Shown: positions 19,484 through 28,296, counted from the stretch's first letter. The stretch is DNA of 64,000 nt from Selenomonadales bacterium 4137-cl (GCA_032334055.1 JAUOZS010000001.1:1648501-1712500); one strand, 5' to 3'. Notes: a model not told the origin generated them from the sequence alone. Translations and numbers: made by a program.

Positions 19484-19611
19484 GGATAATCAGCCTGGCG
19501 CGCATTCCGCCGTCCGGGCTGGGTATAATATCACTTGAACCATGGCGAGGATTATCGACTCTCCGACGATTATCTTGGCCACTGGGGATCATTGAAAAAG
19601 GAGGGAATATC
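19484..19611 (+). promoter_or_regulatory. Candidate autoregulatory leader of rpsO
   Basis: The leader holds GGATAATC (19484-19491), which can pair with either of two downstream GATTATC copies (19550-19556 and 19568-19574). Two mutually exclusive folds are therefore possible, the second copy lying just upstream of the ribosome binding site region. S15 represses its own translation through leader RNA structures in many bacteria. Whether this leader belongs to a known S15-binding class cannot be decided by eye. Confidence 0.4.
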
Positions 19612-19878
19612 GTGCTTACGCCGGAACTTAAGCAGCAGCTCATCGAGAAGTATCGCGTCCATGAAAGCGATACCGGTTCGCCCGAGGTCCAGATCGCCAT
19701 CCTCACCGAGCGCATCAACTACCTCACCGAACATCTCAAGGAGCACAAGAAAGACCATCACTCTCGCCGTGGTCTTTTGAAAATGGTCGGTCAGCGCCGG
19801 GGGCTTCTCAACTACCTGCGCGACAATGACATCGCTCGCTACCGCGTCATCCTCGAAAAACTCAACCTCAGAAAATAA
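19612..19878 (+). CDS. rpsO: 30S ribosomal protein S15
   Basis: S15 is a primary binder of the central domain of 16S rRNA. The 88 residues show the classical pattern: [48 protein letters not shown] and a C-terminal [12 protein letters not shown]. It starts at GTG with AAAAGGAGGG upstream. It has its own promoter, a likely regulatory leader and its own terminator, but lies just ahead of pnp as in most bacteria. Confidence 0.98.
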   Translation: MLTPELKQQLIEKYRVHESDTGSPEVQIAILTERINYLTEHLKEHKKDHHSRRGLLKMVGQRRGLLNYLRDNDIARYRVILEKLNLRK

Positions 19879-19881
19879 CGG

Positions 19882-19909
19882 AAAGCGGGGATACTCCCCG
19901 CTTTTTTGT
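19882..19909 (+). terminator. Intrinsic terminator after rpsO
   Basis: AAAGCGGGGA and TCCCCGCTTT form a perfect 10-bp stem with a TAC loop, followed by TTT, G and TTTTT. Some read-through into pnp may still occur. Confidence 0.92.
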
Positions 19910-20017
19910 TTTTCCCTCAGGGTTAGCGGCCTGGAAAAAAGGGAATAATACAAAAAATGTCGAAGTGTTAGCCTTTGGAAAAGGAAGAATAGGGGATTTA
20001 GAGGAGGAAAACCGAAT

Positions 20018-22117
20018 ATGCACACATTTCAAATGCAGCTTGGCGGACGGCCGCTCATCATCGAGTCCGGCAAGATGGCCAAGCAGGCGAGCGGCTCGGT
20101 GCTGGTCCGCTACGGCGATACCGTGGTGCTCGTAGCCGCTACAGCTTCCGCATCACCGCGCGAAGGCATCGATTTTTTCCCGTTGACTGTTGACTACGAG
20201 GAGCGCCTCTATGCGGTCGGCAAGATTCCGGGAGGCTTCATCAAGCGCGAAGGTCGCCCCAGTGAGGCCGCCATCCTTTCGGGCCGGCTGATCGACCGGA
20301 CCATCCGGCCGCTGTTTGACGAGTCGTTCCGTAATGACGTTCATGTTGTGGCCACCGTGCTGTCGGTGGACCAGAACAATCCTCCGGATTTGCCGGCGAT
20401 GATCGGCGCTTCCTGCGCCCTCGCCATTTCCGATATACCGTTCGGCGGTCCCATAGCCGGCGTGCGGGTCGGCCTGGTGGACGACCAGTTCGTCATCAAC
20501 CCCAATATCGAACAGCAGGAGAAAAGCGACCTCAATTTGGTCGTTTCCGGGACCAAGGACGCGGTGCTGATGGTCGAGGCGGGCGCCAACGAGGTGCCGG
20601 AAGCGAAGATTCTCGACGCCATCATGTTCGGTCATGACGTCATCCGCCAGGTCGTGGCCCTCCAGGAGGATATGGTCAGTCAGATCGGCAAACCGAAGCG
20701 CGAGCTGAAGCGTTACGAGGTTCCCGCCGAGATCGAAGAGGCTGTGCGGGGTCGCGTTACCGACGCGCTGAAAACGGCGGTCGCCAACGCCGACAAGCAG
20801 ACCCGTGAGGAGCAGACCAAAAAGGTCAAGGACGAAGCGGTCGCTCATTTTAAAGAGGTATTCCCCGATAACCCCAAGGAAGTTTCCTATATGATCGGCA
20901 AAGTTCTGAAGGAAATCGTCCGTCGGATGATTACCGTCGACAAGATCCGCCCCGACGGTCGCAAGCTCGAAGAGGTTAGGCCGATAACCTGCGAGGTCGG
21001 CCTGCTGCCGCGCACCCACGGCTCTGGCCTGTTTACCCGCGGCCAGACCCAGATTCTCAGCGTCGTCACCTTAGGGGCGCTCAGCGAAGATCAGTTGCTC
21101 GACGGCCTCGGCGTAGAAGATCATAAGCGGTATATCCATCATTATAATTTCCCGCCGTTCAGTGTCGGCGAAACACGGCCGATGCGCGGCCCCGGCCGGC
21201 GCGAGATCGGTCACGGCGCTCTGGCCGAACGGGCGCTGCTGCCGATGATTCCTTCCGAGACCGATTTCCCGTACACTCTCCGCCTCGTATCGGAGGCGAT
21301 CGAGTCCAACGGCTCGACGTCGATGGGCAGCGTGTGCGGCAGTACGCTGGCGCTGATGGACGCCGGCGTGCCGATCAAGGCGCCGGTTTCCGGCGTGGCG
21401 ATGGGTCTTGTTAAGGATGGCGAGAATTTCACCATTCTGACCGATATCCAGGGGCTGGAAGACGCCCTGGGCGACATGGATTTCAAGGTGGCCGGGACGG
21501 AAAAAGGCGTCACCGCCATTCAGATGGATATCAAGATCGCGGGTATCAACCGCGCCATCCTGGACAGCGCGCTAGATCAGGCGCACCGCGGCCGTATGCA
21601 CATCCTCGGCAAGATGCTGGCCGTTATCGACAAGCCTCGCCCCGATCTGTCCCCGTACGCTCCGCGGATCATCACGCTGCAGATCGACCCGGACAAGATT
21701 CGCGACGTTATCGGCCCAGGCGGCAAGATCATCAAGAAGATTATCGAACAGACGGGCGTCACCATCGACATCGAGGACGACGGCAAGGTGTATATCGCCG
21801 CCGTCGACCAGGAAGCCGGCAAGAAGGCGGTATCGATCATCGAAACGCTGGTGCGCGATGTGGAGGTGGGGGCTACCTATCTCGGCAAGGTCACCCGCCT
21901 GATGAATTTCGGCGCGTTCGTGGAGATTCTTCCCGGCAAGGAAGGCCTTGTCCATATCTCCCAGTTGGCCCTCGAACGGGTCGCAAAGGTCGAGGATGTC
22001 GTCAAACCGGGCGATGAAATCCTCGTAAAGGTTACGGAGATCGATCGTCAGGGACGCATCAACCTGTCGCGCAAGGATTTGCTCAGAAGCGAAGCAGCCA
22101 AAAATAAGGAAGAATAG
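20018..22117 (+). CDS. pnp: Polyribonucleotide nucleotidyltransferase
   Basis: PNPase is a trimeric phosphorolytic 3'-5' exoribonuclease that also adds tails to RNA. Its 699 residues contain two RNase PH domains: the first starts at the N terminus, and the second begins around residue 310 with [24 protein letters not shown] helical linker lies between them. KH (IIGP-type loop [12 protein letters not shown], near residue 565) and S1 ([32 protein letters not shown]) domains close the protein. GAGGAGG is well placed before the ATG. The gene ends in a strong terminator. Confidence 0.98.
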   Translation: MHTFQMQLGGRPLIIESGKMAKQASGSVLVRYGDTVVLVAATASASPREGIDFFPLTVDYEERLYAVGKIPGGFIKREGRPSEAAILSGRLIDRTIRPLFDESFRNDVHVVATVLSVDQNNPPDLPAMIGASCALAISDIPFGGPIAGVRVGLVDDQFVINPNIEQQEKSDLNLVVSGTKDAVLMVEAGANEVPEAKILDAIMFGHDVIRQVVALQEDMVSQIGKPKRELKRYEVPAEIEEAVRGRVTDALKTAVANADKQTREEQTKKVKDEAVAHFKEVFPDNPKEVSYMIGKVLKEIVRRMITVDKIRPDGRKLEEVRPITCEVGLLPRTHGSGLFTRGQTQILSVVTLGALSEDQLLDGLGVEDHKRYIHHYNFPPFSVGETRPMRGPGRREIGHGALAERALLPMIPSETDFPYTLRLVSEAIESNGSTSMGSVCGSTLALMDAGVPIKAPVSGVAMGLVKDGENFTILTDIQGLEDALGDMDFKVAGTEKGVTAIQMDIKIAGINRAILDSALDQAHRGRMHILGKMLAVIDKPRPDLSPYAPRIITLQIDPDKIRDVIGPGGKIIKKIIEQTGVTIDIEDDGKVYIAAVDQEAGKKAVSIIETLVRDVEVGATYLGKVTRLMNFGAFVEILPGKEGLVHISQLALERVAKVEDVVKPGDEILVKVTEIDRQGRINLSRKDLLRSEAAKNKEE

Positions 22118-22130
22118 CGGAGACACAACA

Positions 22131-22177
22131 GGCCGCCCCTACCGGTAATCGACCGGCGGGGGCGGTCGTTTTTTTTC
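22131..22177 (+). terminator. Intrinsic terminator after pnp
   Basis: A long stem pairs GGCCGCCCC with GGGGGCGGTC and continues into CCGGT/ACCGG around a short AATCG loop. It is followed by a run of eight or more T. Confidence 0.9.
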
Positions 22178-22227
22178 ATGAAATTGGCTACGGCTTAATA
22201 AATTGTAGTTAGAAGACGGGGGAGAGG

Positions 22228-22947
22228 GTGACATATTCGATGCGGTTGTTTTACGCAGGCCGTGTGCCTCGCTGGTATCTGGGTTTCGTTGCCGGGTTCC
22301 TGATCCTCGCCGGCCTGCTTCCGGGGCTGGCGGAGTTGATCGCCGCCGACCAGAACGTGCCGCGGCCGATTTACAATGGCCACCCGGGGAAACAGCAGGT
22401 CGCCTTGGCCTGCAATATTTTCTGGGGCGAGGAGTATCTGCCGACAATGCTGGATGCGCTCGACCGCGGCGGGGTCAAGGTTACTTTTTTCATCGGCGGC
22501 AGTTGGGCCAAGCGGCATCCCGACCTGGTGCGGGAGTTGGCGGCCCGCGGCCACGAGCTCGCCAACCACAGCTACAGCCACCCGCACCCCAATACCTTGA
22601 GTGTCGAGCAGAACCAGGACCAGATTCTACGCACCGAGAAGCTGGTGGAGGAACTGACCGGCGTAAAGACGAAGCTTTACGCGCCGCCTTACGGCGAGTT
22701 CAACGCCGCCGTACTGAAGGCGGCGGCCGGGGTCGGCTATACGACGATTTTGTGGAGCGTCGATACCGTCGATTGGAAGCGGCCGCCGGCCGAGACCATC
22801 CTGAATAGGGTTCTGGGCAAAGTGCACAACGGCGCGATAATCCTGATGCATCCCACCGAACCGACCGCCCAGGCGCTGCCTGAGCTGATCTTCCGTCTAC
22901 AGGCAAGGGGGTATGCGATCAAACCGGTTTCTGATATACTGAACTAA
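22228..22947 (+). CDS. ylxY: YlxY-type polysaccharide deacetylase homologue with altered catalytic motif
   Basis: The position directly after pnp and the NodB-type fold match B. subtilis ylxY, a sporulation-period polysaccharide deacetylase homologue. An N-terminal hydrophobic segment at about residues 15-35 (WYLGFVAGFLILAGLLPGL) should anchor it outside the cell. The metal motif HSYSH (His114, His118) and the later APPYGEFN and ILWSVDTVDW segments are present. The usual TFDDG or FDISWG motif reads CNIFWGEEY, so the catalytic-base/metal Asp is Asn63. The enzyme may be inactive or have a changed activity. The start is GTG 22228 or ATG 22240; ribosome binding site spacing does not settle it. 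Confidence 0.85.
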   Translation: MTYSMRLFYAGRVPRWYLGFVAGFLILAGLLPGLAELIAADQNVPRPIYNGHPGKQQVALACNIFWGEEYLPTMLDALDRGGVKVTFFIGGSWAKRHPDLVRELAARGHELANHSYSHPHPNTLSVEQNQDQILRTEKLVEELTGVKTKLYAPPYGEFNAAVLKAAAGVGYTTILWSVDTVDWKRPPAETILNRVLGKVHNGAIILMHPTEPTAQALPELIFRLQARGYAIKPVSDILN

Positions 22948-23103
22948 GTGATACAGCGCAAACAAACACCTAAAGAATTTAGTCAACCAAACGCCTGGCT
23001 GAGGTCCAGCAAAAGGCGCCCGGCCTTATCGCAAGGGAGGCAGGGTGACGGCTCGCGCGGTTACCCGTGCGCCGACAGCAGGCGGCTAACAGGGGGCGAG
23101 TCT
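22948..23103 (+). other. Structured, GC-rich intergenic RNA candidate (no gene)
   Basis: Between the ylxY homologue and the GH18 gene lie 300 bases without a convincing gene. A 61-codon frame exists but has no ribosome binding site and an odd composition. The DNA is rich in nested inverted repeats: CGCC/GGCG enclosing CTGG/CCAG (about 22990-23020), and CGGC-GCGCGG with CCGTGC-GCCG (about 23048-23075). I compared it by eye with c-di-AMP, c-di-GMP, cobalamin, TPP, FMN and Moco riboswitch patterns and found no convincing match. Confidence 0.35.
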
Positions 23104-23137
23104 ACAATTACCGGTATATACGGTTACCGGTAATTGT
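23104..23137 (+). terminator. Long hairpin upstream of the GH18 gene
   Basis: ACAATTACCGGTA and TACCGGTAATTGT form a perfect 13-bp stem with an 8-base loop, followed by TATTGATT. It could terminate transcription from the ylxY side, or be the expression platform of the structured segment just before it. Confidence 0.55.
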
Positions 23138-23139
23138 TA

Positions 23140-23169
23140 TTGATTAAACGGCCTGTTTTGTGTTACTAT
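23140..23169 (+). promoter_or_regulatory. Candidate promoter for the GH18-amidase pair
   Basis: TTGATT (23140-23145) and TACTAT (23164-23169) are 18 bases apart, starting at the edge of the long hairpin. A transcript from here would reach the GH18 gene with a leader of about 70 bases. Confidence 0.4.
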
Positions 23170-23247
23170 GTTTACATAACAAGTGGCTATCTGACGGTTC
23201 AGGCTGCCGGGTAGCCGTATTTTATTGTCGTAAGGGGAGGTAGCGAG

Positions 23248-24456
23248 ATGTTTAAATACAGGCAGTATATCGCCATGATTACCCTTGTTGTCATGTTCGC
23301 CGCCGTCCTCGCGCCGGCAGCGCCGGCACAGGCTTTTTCGCTTAGCGACCTCACCGGGCAGACCACCGGCTCGGACAAGTCGTCCGGCAACGGGATTTTC
23401 AACATCCTGCTGGGGCTGCTTCTCGGCAACCTGTTTAATAACATGTTCGGCTCCGGTCAGTCGACGGGGGACAAGCCCGGTCTGCCGGGGACGCTGACAG
23501 GCGGCAAGGAAATGATGGGCTTTTACGCCGAGTGGTGGCCGACCGATACGTCGTCTTACACTTCGCTGGCCAAGAATATCGACAAGATCAGGACGATCAT
23601 CCCTTACTGGGGAACGATCGAGGAGAACGGCGCACTCACCGACCGGGGCGGCAAAGATCACGCTTCGGTGGTCAAGTACGCCCACGCTAACAACACCAAG
23701 GTATTGCTGCTGGTCAACAACGCGAAGCAGACGGGGGCGACCGTGCCGGTGCACACCGTACTGGCCAGCCCGGCGCTGCGCAAGACGGCGATCAACAATC
23801 TGGAGGCCTATATCAAGAAATTCAATCTGGACGGCGTCAATATCGACTTCGAGATGGTGCCGGCCGGCGACCGCGATAATTTGACGGCTTTTATGAAGGA
23901 GCTGTACGGCCGCCTGAAACCCCAGGGTTATATCGTGTCCATCGATGTGTTCCCGAAAACCGATGAAAACAACGACGTATCGGCGGCCTACGACTATGGT
24001 CAGCTCGCCCTGTACGCCGACCGCATCGCGGTGATGACTTACGATAATCATGGGGTGTGGAGCGGTCCGGGACCGATCGCCGATATCAACTGGGTGGAGA
24101 ATAGCCTCAAGTACGCCCTGCGGTTCATTCCCAAGCACAAGCTGTACCTGGGCGTGGCCGGTTATGGCTACGACTGGTCGAGCAAAGGAGTGGAGAGCCG
24201 CGAGTATGCCCCGATCATGGATTTGGCCGATAAACACGGCGCTGCCGTGAAATGGGACGAGGCCTCGAAATCGCCGTTCTTCAATTACACTGACTCGGAC
24301 GGCGTCAGCCACACCGTCTGGTTCGAGAATGCCAGGAGCGCCGCGTACAAGCTCGATCTCGTCAAAAAGTACGATATCGCCGGCGCGGCCCTGTGGAAGC
24401 TGGGCGAGGAGGACCCGGCCCTGTGGCGGACGGTCAAGGAGAAGTTCGGGCCGTGA
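23248..24456 (+). CDS. Secreted GH18 family glycosidase (SleL/YaaH-like catalytic domain)
   Basis: This exported hydrolase probably cuts N-acetylglucosaminyl bonds in peptidoglycan, as spore cortex and wall GH18 enzymes do. A signal peptide occupies residues 1-29 (cleavage near APAQAFS). Residues 30-85 are a linker with a hydrophobic stretch GIFNILLGLLLGNLFNNMFG. The GH18 barrel starts at MMGFYAEWWPTD. The catalytic DxxDxDxE is DGVNIDFE, with Glu202 as acid/base. Unlike YaaH it has no LysM repeats; the linker may replace them as an attachment element. GGGGAGGT precedes the ATG. The Amidase_3 gene follows 33 bases later and shares the N-terminal layout. Confidence 0.9.
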   Translation: MFKYRQYIAMITLVVMFAAVLAPAAPAQAFSLSDLTGQTTGSDKSSGNGIFNILLGLLLGNLFNNMFGSGQSTGDKPGLPGTLTGGKEMMGFYAEWWPTDTSSYTSLAKNIDKIRTIIPYWGTIEENGALTDRGGKDHASVVKYAHANNTKVLLLVNNAKQTGATVPVHTVLASPALRKTAINNLEAYIKKFNLDGVNIDFEMVPAGDRDNLTAFMKELYGRLKPQGYIVSIDVFPKTDENNDVSAAYDYGQLALYADRIAVMTYDNHGVWSGPGPIADINWVENSLKYALRFIPKHKLYLGVAGYGYDWSSKGVESREYAPIMDLADKHGAAVKWDEASKSPFFNYTDSDGVSHTVWFENARSAAYKLDLVKKYDIAGAALWKLGEEDPALWRTVKEKFGP

Positions 24457-24489
24457 TTGGCGTAACAACAATAGTACAGGAGGTCCACG

Positions 24490-25362
24490 GTGTATAAAAT
24501 AAATCGCCATAAGCTGCTGACCTGGGTTCTGTTACTGACGGTCGCACTGACCATTATCGCCCCTTTGTCAGTCACCCAGGCGGCCGGGGTGGGCGACGTC
24601 CTCGGCGCCCTTACCGCGCCGACCGCGCCGACGTCTGACGGCGGCGGCATTCTGAACACGCTGTTCAGCTTCCTGTTCGACAGGATCCTGGGCCCTATCC
24701 TCAACATTTTCGGGGGCGATTCAAAGTCGACCGGCGCTCCGCCTGTCGCCCTGCCGCCAACCCCGTCCGGGGGAGGCCCGGTGCTTGACAGCGGCGTGCT
24801 GCGCGGCAAGGTGATCGTCGTCGACCCCGGCCACGGCGGCACCAATCCCGGCGCGGTGGGGAACGGCACCCGCGAGAGCGACAACAACCTGGCCGTGGGC
24901 CTCAAGCTGCGCGACAAGCTGCGTCAGGCCGGCGCCAAGGTGGTTATGACGCGGGAAACCGACCGTAACGTGGCGACGCCCAGCAGCACGCTCGGCCAGG
25001 AACTGCAGGCCAGGGTTGATATCGCTGAGCGTAACAACGCCGACCTCTTTGTCAGCGTTCATTCCAACTCCAACCCTGAGCCGTCTATCGCGGGCGCCAT
25101 GACCTTTTACCCCAGCGGCAAGTCGTCCAAGCTGGCGCTGGAGGTGCAGAGCGCCATCATCCGCGAGACGGCGGCGGTCGACAAAGGCACCGAAACGGCA
25201 ACCTTTTACGTACTGCGCAATACGTCGATGCCGAGCATCCTGGTGGAGATGGGCTTCGTGACCAACGCGGCCGAGGCGTCGAAACTCCGCGACGACGGTT
25301 ACCGCAACCGTATAGCACAGGGTATTTTCACGGGAATCGCGCGGTATTTCCAGGCCAACTGA
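24490..25362 (+). CDS. Secreted N-acetylmuramoyl-L-alanine amidase (Amidase_3, CwlD/LytC type)
   Basis: A zinc amidase that removes stem peptides from peptidoglycan. It starts at GTG with CAGGAGG upstream. Residues 1-35 form a signal peptide. A linker holds the hydrophobic GILNTLFSFLFDRILGPILNIFGG, close in style to that of the preceding GH18 protein. The Amidase_3 domain runs from about 105 to 288. The zinc and catalytic residues are visible: His115 in VDPGHGG, Glu in TRESDNN, His in SVHSNSN and Glu in LVEMGFVTN. With the GH18 enzyme it makes a complementary glycan-plus-peptide cutting pair, probably in one operon. Confidence 0.92.
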   Translation: MYKINRHKLLTWVLLLTVALTIIAPLSVTQAAGVGDVLGALTAPTAPTSDGGGILNTLFSFLFDRILGPILNIFGGDSKSTGAPPVALPPTPSGGGPVLDSGVLRGKVIVVDPGHGGTNPGAVGNGTRESDNNLAVGLKLRDKLRQAGAKVVMTRETDRNVATPSSTLGQELQARVDIAERNNADLFVSVHSNSNPEPSIAGAMTFYPSGKSSKLALEVQSAIIRETAAVDKGTETATFYVLRNTSMPSILVEMGFVTNAAEASKLRDDGYRNRIAQGIFTGIARYFQAN

Positions 25363-25368
25363 TAATCG

Positions 25369-25407
25369 ACGCGCCTCCGCTATGAAGCGGGGGCGCGTTT
25401 CTTCTTC
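25369..25407 (+). terminator. Terminator after the amidase gene
   Basis: ACGCGCCTCCGCT and AGCGGGGGCGCGT form a 13-bp stem with one T-G pair and an ATGA loop, followed by TTCTTCTT. Confidence 0.8.
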
Positions 25408-25520
25408 CGGCCGGTTTTTATTCAACCGAGTAAGATATAATAATAAATGGCCAAAAGCAGGATTTACGGCCCGGCGGGCGAATATAAGGATAGCTTATCG
25501 CCGAGACAAAGGAGCGTTCT

Positions 25521-26774
25521 ATGTATCAAAAATCGACTCTTCCGAACGGTATCAGGGTTGTGACCGAGGCCATCCCGTACGTCAAATCGGTGACGGTCGG
25601 CGTCTGGGTTGGCACAGGTGCACGCAATGAGGAGGACCACAACCACGGTATCAGCCATTTCATCGAGCATCTGATGTTCAAGGGCACCGCCAATCGCTCG
25701 GCCAAAGATATCGCCGAATCGGTTGACGCGGTGGGGGGGCAGCTTAACGCGTTCACGGCCAAGGAGTATACCTGCTACTATATCAAGGTGCTGGACAATC
25801 ACCTTGAACTGGCTCTCGACATTCTGAGCGACATGATTCTGTCTTCCCGCTACGCCCAGGAGGATATTGCCCGCGAACGCGAGGTTGTCCTGGAAGAGGT
25901 GCACATGTACGAAGACTCGCCCGACGAACTCGTGCATGACTTTTATTTGGACAACGTCTGGCCTCACCATCCGCTCGGCCGCAACATTCTCGGCTCCACC
26001 GAGGCCATCGGCCGCTTCGACCGCAATCTTGTATGCGAGTATTACGATAATTTTTACCGCCCGGACAACATCGTTATCGCCGCCGCCGGCAATCTCACCC
26101 ACGCCGGGGTGGAAGAGCTGGTCGGCAGGTTTTTCGGCGGCTTCGCCGGCCGCAAGAAGACGCAGGCCGCGCGCCCGCCCCTGTACAAGCCGACCCGCCG
26201 CCTGCACGCCCGCGATAGCGAGCAGGTCCACTTCTGCCTGGGCACGGCGAGCGTTCCCCAGGACTCTCCGGATATCTATGTAGCCCATGTTCTTAACAAT
26301 ATCCTCGGCGGCGGCATTTCGTCGCGCCTTTTTCAGGCTATTCGCGAAGAGCGCGGCCTGGCTTACTCGATCTACTCGTACCTTAGCAACTACAGCGACT
26401 GCGGCCTGTTCACCATCTACGCCGGCACCCGCCCCGCCAACCTCGATCAGGTCATCGAGCTTGTTCTGGAAAACGTCGAGCAGTTGAAAAACGGCGATAT
26501 CGGCGCCACCGAACTGACCAAGACCAAAGAGCAGCTCAAGGGAAACCTGCTGCTCGGGCTGGAGAGTTCCAGCAGCCGCATGTCTCGGCTGGGCAAGATG
26601 GAGATTACGATGGGCAAGTACACCACTCTCGATGAGGTTGTCGCCAAGATCGAAAAGGTGTCTATTGGAGATCTGCGAAAGATGATGGACGATATTTTCG
26701 TCGCTGACAAGCTGTCCTTCACCGCCTTGGGACCTGTTAAGAACAACGCCCTCCCCAAGGGCCTGCAAGCCTGA
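25521..26774 (+). CDS. mlpA: M16 family zinc peptidase (MlpA/YmxG type)
   Basis: This is a 417-residue insulinase-type (M16B) protease with the inverted zinc motif HFIEH in GISHFIEHLMFKGT (about residues 48-52) and the distal Glu in the following helical segment (EYTCYY...EVVLEEVHMYEDSPDE). Two homologous alpha/beta halves are visible, the second containing GGGISSRLFQAIREERGLAYSIYSY. In B. subtilis mlpA follows ylxY, as here apart from the inserted GH18-amidase pair. Natural substrates are not established. AAAGGAG lies 7 bases before the ATG, and a TATAAT at 25436-25441 lies upstream without a clear -35. Confidence 0.94.
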   Translation: MYQKSTLPNGIRVVTEAIPYVKSVTVGVWVGTGARNEEDHNHGISHFIEHLMFKGTANRSAKDIAESVDAVGGQLNAFTAKEYTCYYIKVLDNHLELALDILSDMILSSRYAQEDIAREREVVLEEVHMYEDSPDELVHDFYLDNVWPHHPLGRNILGSTEAIGRFDRNLVCEYYDNFYRPDNIVIAAAGNLTHAGVEELVGRFFGGFAGRKKTQAARPPLYKPTRRLHARDSEQVHFCLGTASVPQDSPDIYVAHVLNNILGGGISSRLFQAIREERGLAYSIYSYLSNYSDCGLFTIYAGTRPANLDQVIELVLENVEQLKNGDIGATELTKTKEQLKGNLLLGLESSSSRMSRLGKMEITMGKYTTLDEVVAKIEKVSIGDLRKMMDDIFVADKLSFTALGPVKNNALPKGLQA

Positions 26775-26779
26775 GGCGT

Positions 26780-27229
26780 GTGATGAGGAACCGTGGATTC
26801 GAGTTTATCGCCGCCTATAAGGATTCGGGCCTGCCGCTGCCGGAGCGTAAGACGGCCGCCAGCGCAGGCTACGATATCGTGGCGGCTGCCGACGTCCTGC
26901 TGGCCCCGGCCGAGGTCGCCCTCGTGCCCACCGGCCTTAAGGCCTACATGCAGCCGGATGAATACCTGGGCATCCACATCCGCTCCGGGCTGGCGGTGAA
27001 GCACGCCCTCAGTCTCGTCAACGGCCAGGGGATCATTGACGCCGATTATTACGACAACCCCGGCAACGAGGGCCACATCCTCATCGCCATTTTTAACCAC
27101 GGCGGCGAGACGGTCAAAATCGTCAGGGGCGAGCGCATCGCCCAGGGCATCTTCTACAAGTACCTGCGCGCCGACGGCGACACGGCGACGGCGGGCCGGG
27201 AAGGCGGCCTGGGGAGCACGGGGAAGTAG
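26780..27229 (+). CDS. dut: Deoxyuridine 5'-triphosphate nucleotidohydrolase
   Basis: This trimeric dUTPase hydrolyses dUTP to dUMP, keeping uracil out of DNA and supplying thymidylate synthesis. All five motifs are in order: SAGYDI (1), IRSGLAVKH (2), GIIDADYYDNPGNEGHI (3), GERIAQGIF (4) and the mobile C-terminal REGGLGSTG (5). Motif 3 reads DADYYDNPGN instead of the common DSDYRGE, a modest variation around the substrate-binding tyrosine. GTG 26780 and ATG 26783 are both possible starts. It follows mlpA by a few bases and ends at a strong terminator. Confidence 0.95.
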   Translation: MMRNRGFEFIAAYKDSGLPLPERKTAASAGYDIVAAADVLLAPAEVALVPTGLKAYMQPDEYLGIHIRSGLAVKHALSLVNGQGIIDADYYDNPGNEGHILIAIFNHGGETVKIVRGERIAQGIFYKYLRADGDTATAGREGGLGSTGK

Positions 27230-27245
27230 CCGCAAAGAAATTTAG

Positions 27246-27278
27246 AAGGAGGACTGCAGCTGCAGTCCTCCTTTTTGG
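27246..27278. terminator. Bidirectional terminator between dut and the convergent metallohydrolase gene
   Basis: AAGGAGGACTGCAG is followed directly by its exact reverse complement, a 28-base perfect palindrome ending in T-tracts for both strands. It serves dut on the plus strand and the convergent gene on the minus strand. Confidence 0.88.
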
Positions 27279-27283
27279 TGCCG

Positions 27284-28213
27284 TTAATTTTTCTTGAGGT
27301 ACTTGTAGACGATGTTGCCCTGGATGAGATGGGCGCCTTCGGCCCGCGGCGGCAGCGCTTTGAGCAGTTCGGCGGTGATATAGGCGACGTCGTCGGAACG
27401 GGCGCACAGTTCCTTGGCTTTGGCGTCGAGGGTAATGAGGTACTCTTTCATGGCGATAACGTCGTTTTTGGACGACACTGGTCCGTGGCCGGGAATGATC
27501 AGAGCGACGTCCATATCGAGGATGTAGTCGAGGGTTTTGAGCCAACCGTCGATGTCCCCGTCGCCGGCGAAGGCGTGATAGCCGGTGAAGAGAACGTCGC
27601 CGGCGAACAGAATTTTCTTGTCTGGCAGGTAGACGAGAAGGCTGCCGTCGGAGTGGGAGGGGGCGACGTGGATGAGTTCGACCCGCTGCCCGCCAAGATC
27701 GATCGTCATACGGTCCGTGAAGGTGAGCTTGGGGGCGGCGATGGTCGTGTCGGCGAAGTCCTGTGCGGTCATGCCGTACATCTGGGGATTTTTGAGCGTG
27801 GCCGGACCGTGCAGGGCCAGTTTGTCTTTTTCGCTGTCGTGAGCGATAATGGCGGCGCCCATGGCGGCGAACCGGCAGTTGCCGAAGGCGTGGTCGAGGT
27901 GCCAGTGGGTGTTGACGGCGTATTTGACCGGCAGGGCTGAGAGGGCGCGGATGTCGCGAATTAGCCGGTCCGCCTCCCTGGCGGAGACGAGGGTGTCGAC
28001 GACGGCGATGCCGTGCTTGCCGATGATGACGCCGGCGTTGGCGCCGAAGCTGTTGGCCGGCGACATGTTCCTGACATCGGCGTAGGCGTATACGCCGTCG
28101 GCGATTTTCGTCAGCCCTGACTGGGCGGCGACAGGGGAGGGGAGAAGCAGGCAGGCGGACATAAATACAAGGGCGGTCAGCAATACTGCGACGCGACGCT
28201 TGACGGAAGGCAT
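27284..28213 (-). CDS. Exported metallo-beta-lactamase-fold hydrolase
   Basis: This is a 309-residue protein with a signal peptide (residues 1-31, ending near SPVAAQS) and a complete MBL-fold zinc site: THWHLDH near residue 103, the third His in VAPSHSDG, Asp in LFAGDVLF and His in IIPGHGP. The layout resembles the exported class B beta-lactamase-like hydrolases rather than RNase J or glyoxalase II. The actual substrate is unknown, and antibiotic hydrolysis should not be assumed. TAAGGAGG lies 7 bases before the ATG. The next minus-strand gene upstream has its own terminator, so this is probably a separate unit. Confidence 0.85.
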   Translation of the reverse strand: MPSVKRRVAVLLTALVFMSACLLLPSPVAAQSGLTKIADGVYAYADVRNMSPANSFGANAGVIIGKHGIAVVDTLVSAREADRLIRDIRALSALPVKYAVNTHWHLDHAFGNCRFAAMGAAIIAHDSEKDKLALHGPATLKNPQMYGMTAQDFADTTIAAPKLTFTDRMTIDLGGQRVELIHVAPSHSDGSLLVYLPDKKILFAGDVLFTGYHAFAGDGDIDGWLKTLDYILDMDVALIIPGHGPVSSKNDVIAMKEYLITLDAKAKELCARSDDVAYITAELLKALPPRAEGAHLIQGNIVYKYLKKN

Positions 28214-28296
28214 GGAAAATCCTCCTTAATCGCAATTGAGTTATATATTCCGCGCTTTCTTGGAATGTCCTTCCATTTTGGCGTGTTAGGTTCAAT

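Noticed and set aside
22948..23133. 61-codon plus-strand frame
   Set aside because: No ribosome binding site, unusual composition, and it overlaps strong inverted repeats.
22948..23137. c-di-AMP (ydaO) riboswitch
   Set aside because: Only short fragments such as CGACAGC and GCTAAC are shared; order and core blocks do not match.
27123..28295. Minus-strand 390-codon frame overlapping the metallohydrolase
   Set aside because: The other minus-strand frame (27284-28213) has a signal peptide, the MBL zinc motifs and a perfect ribosome binding site.
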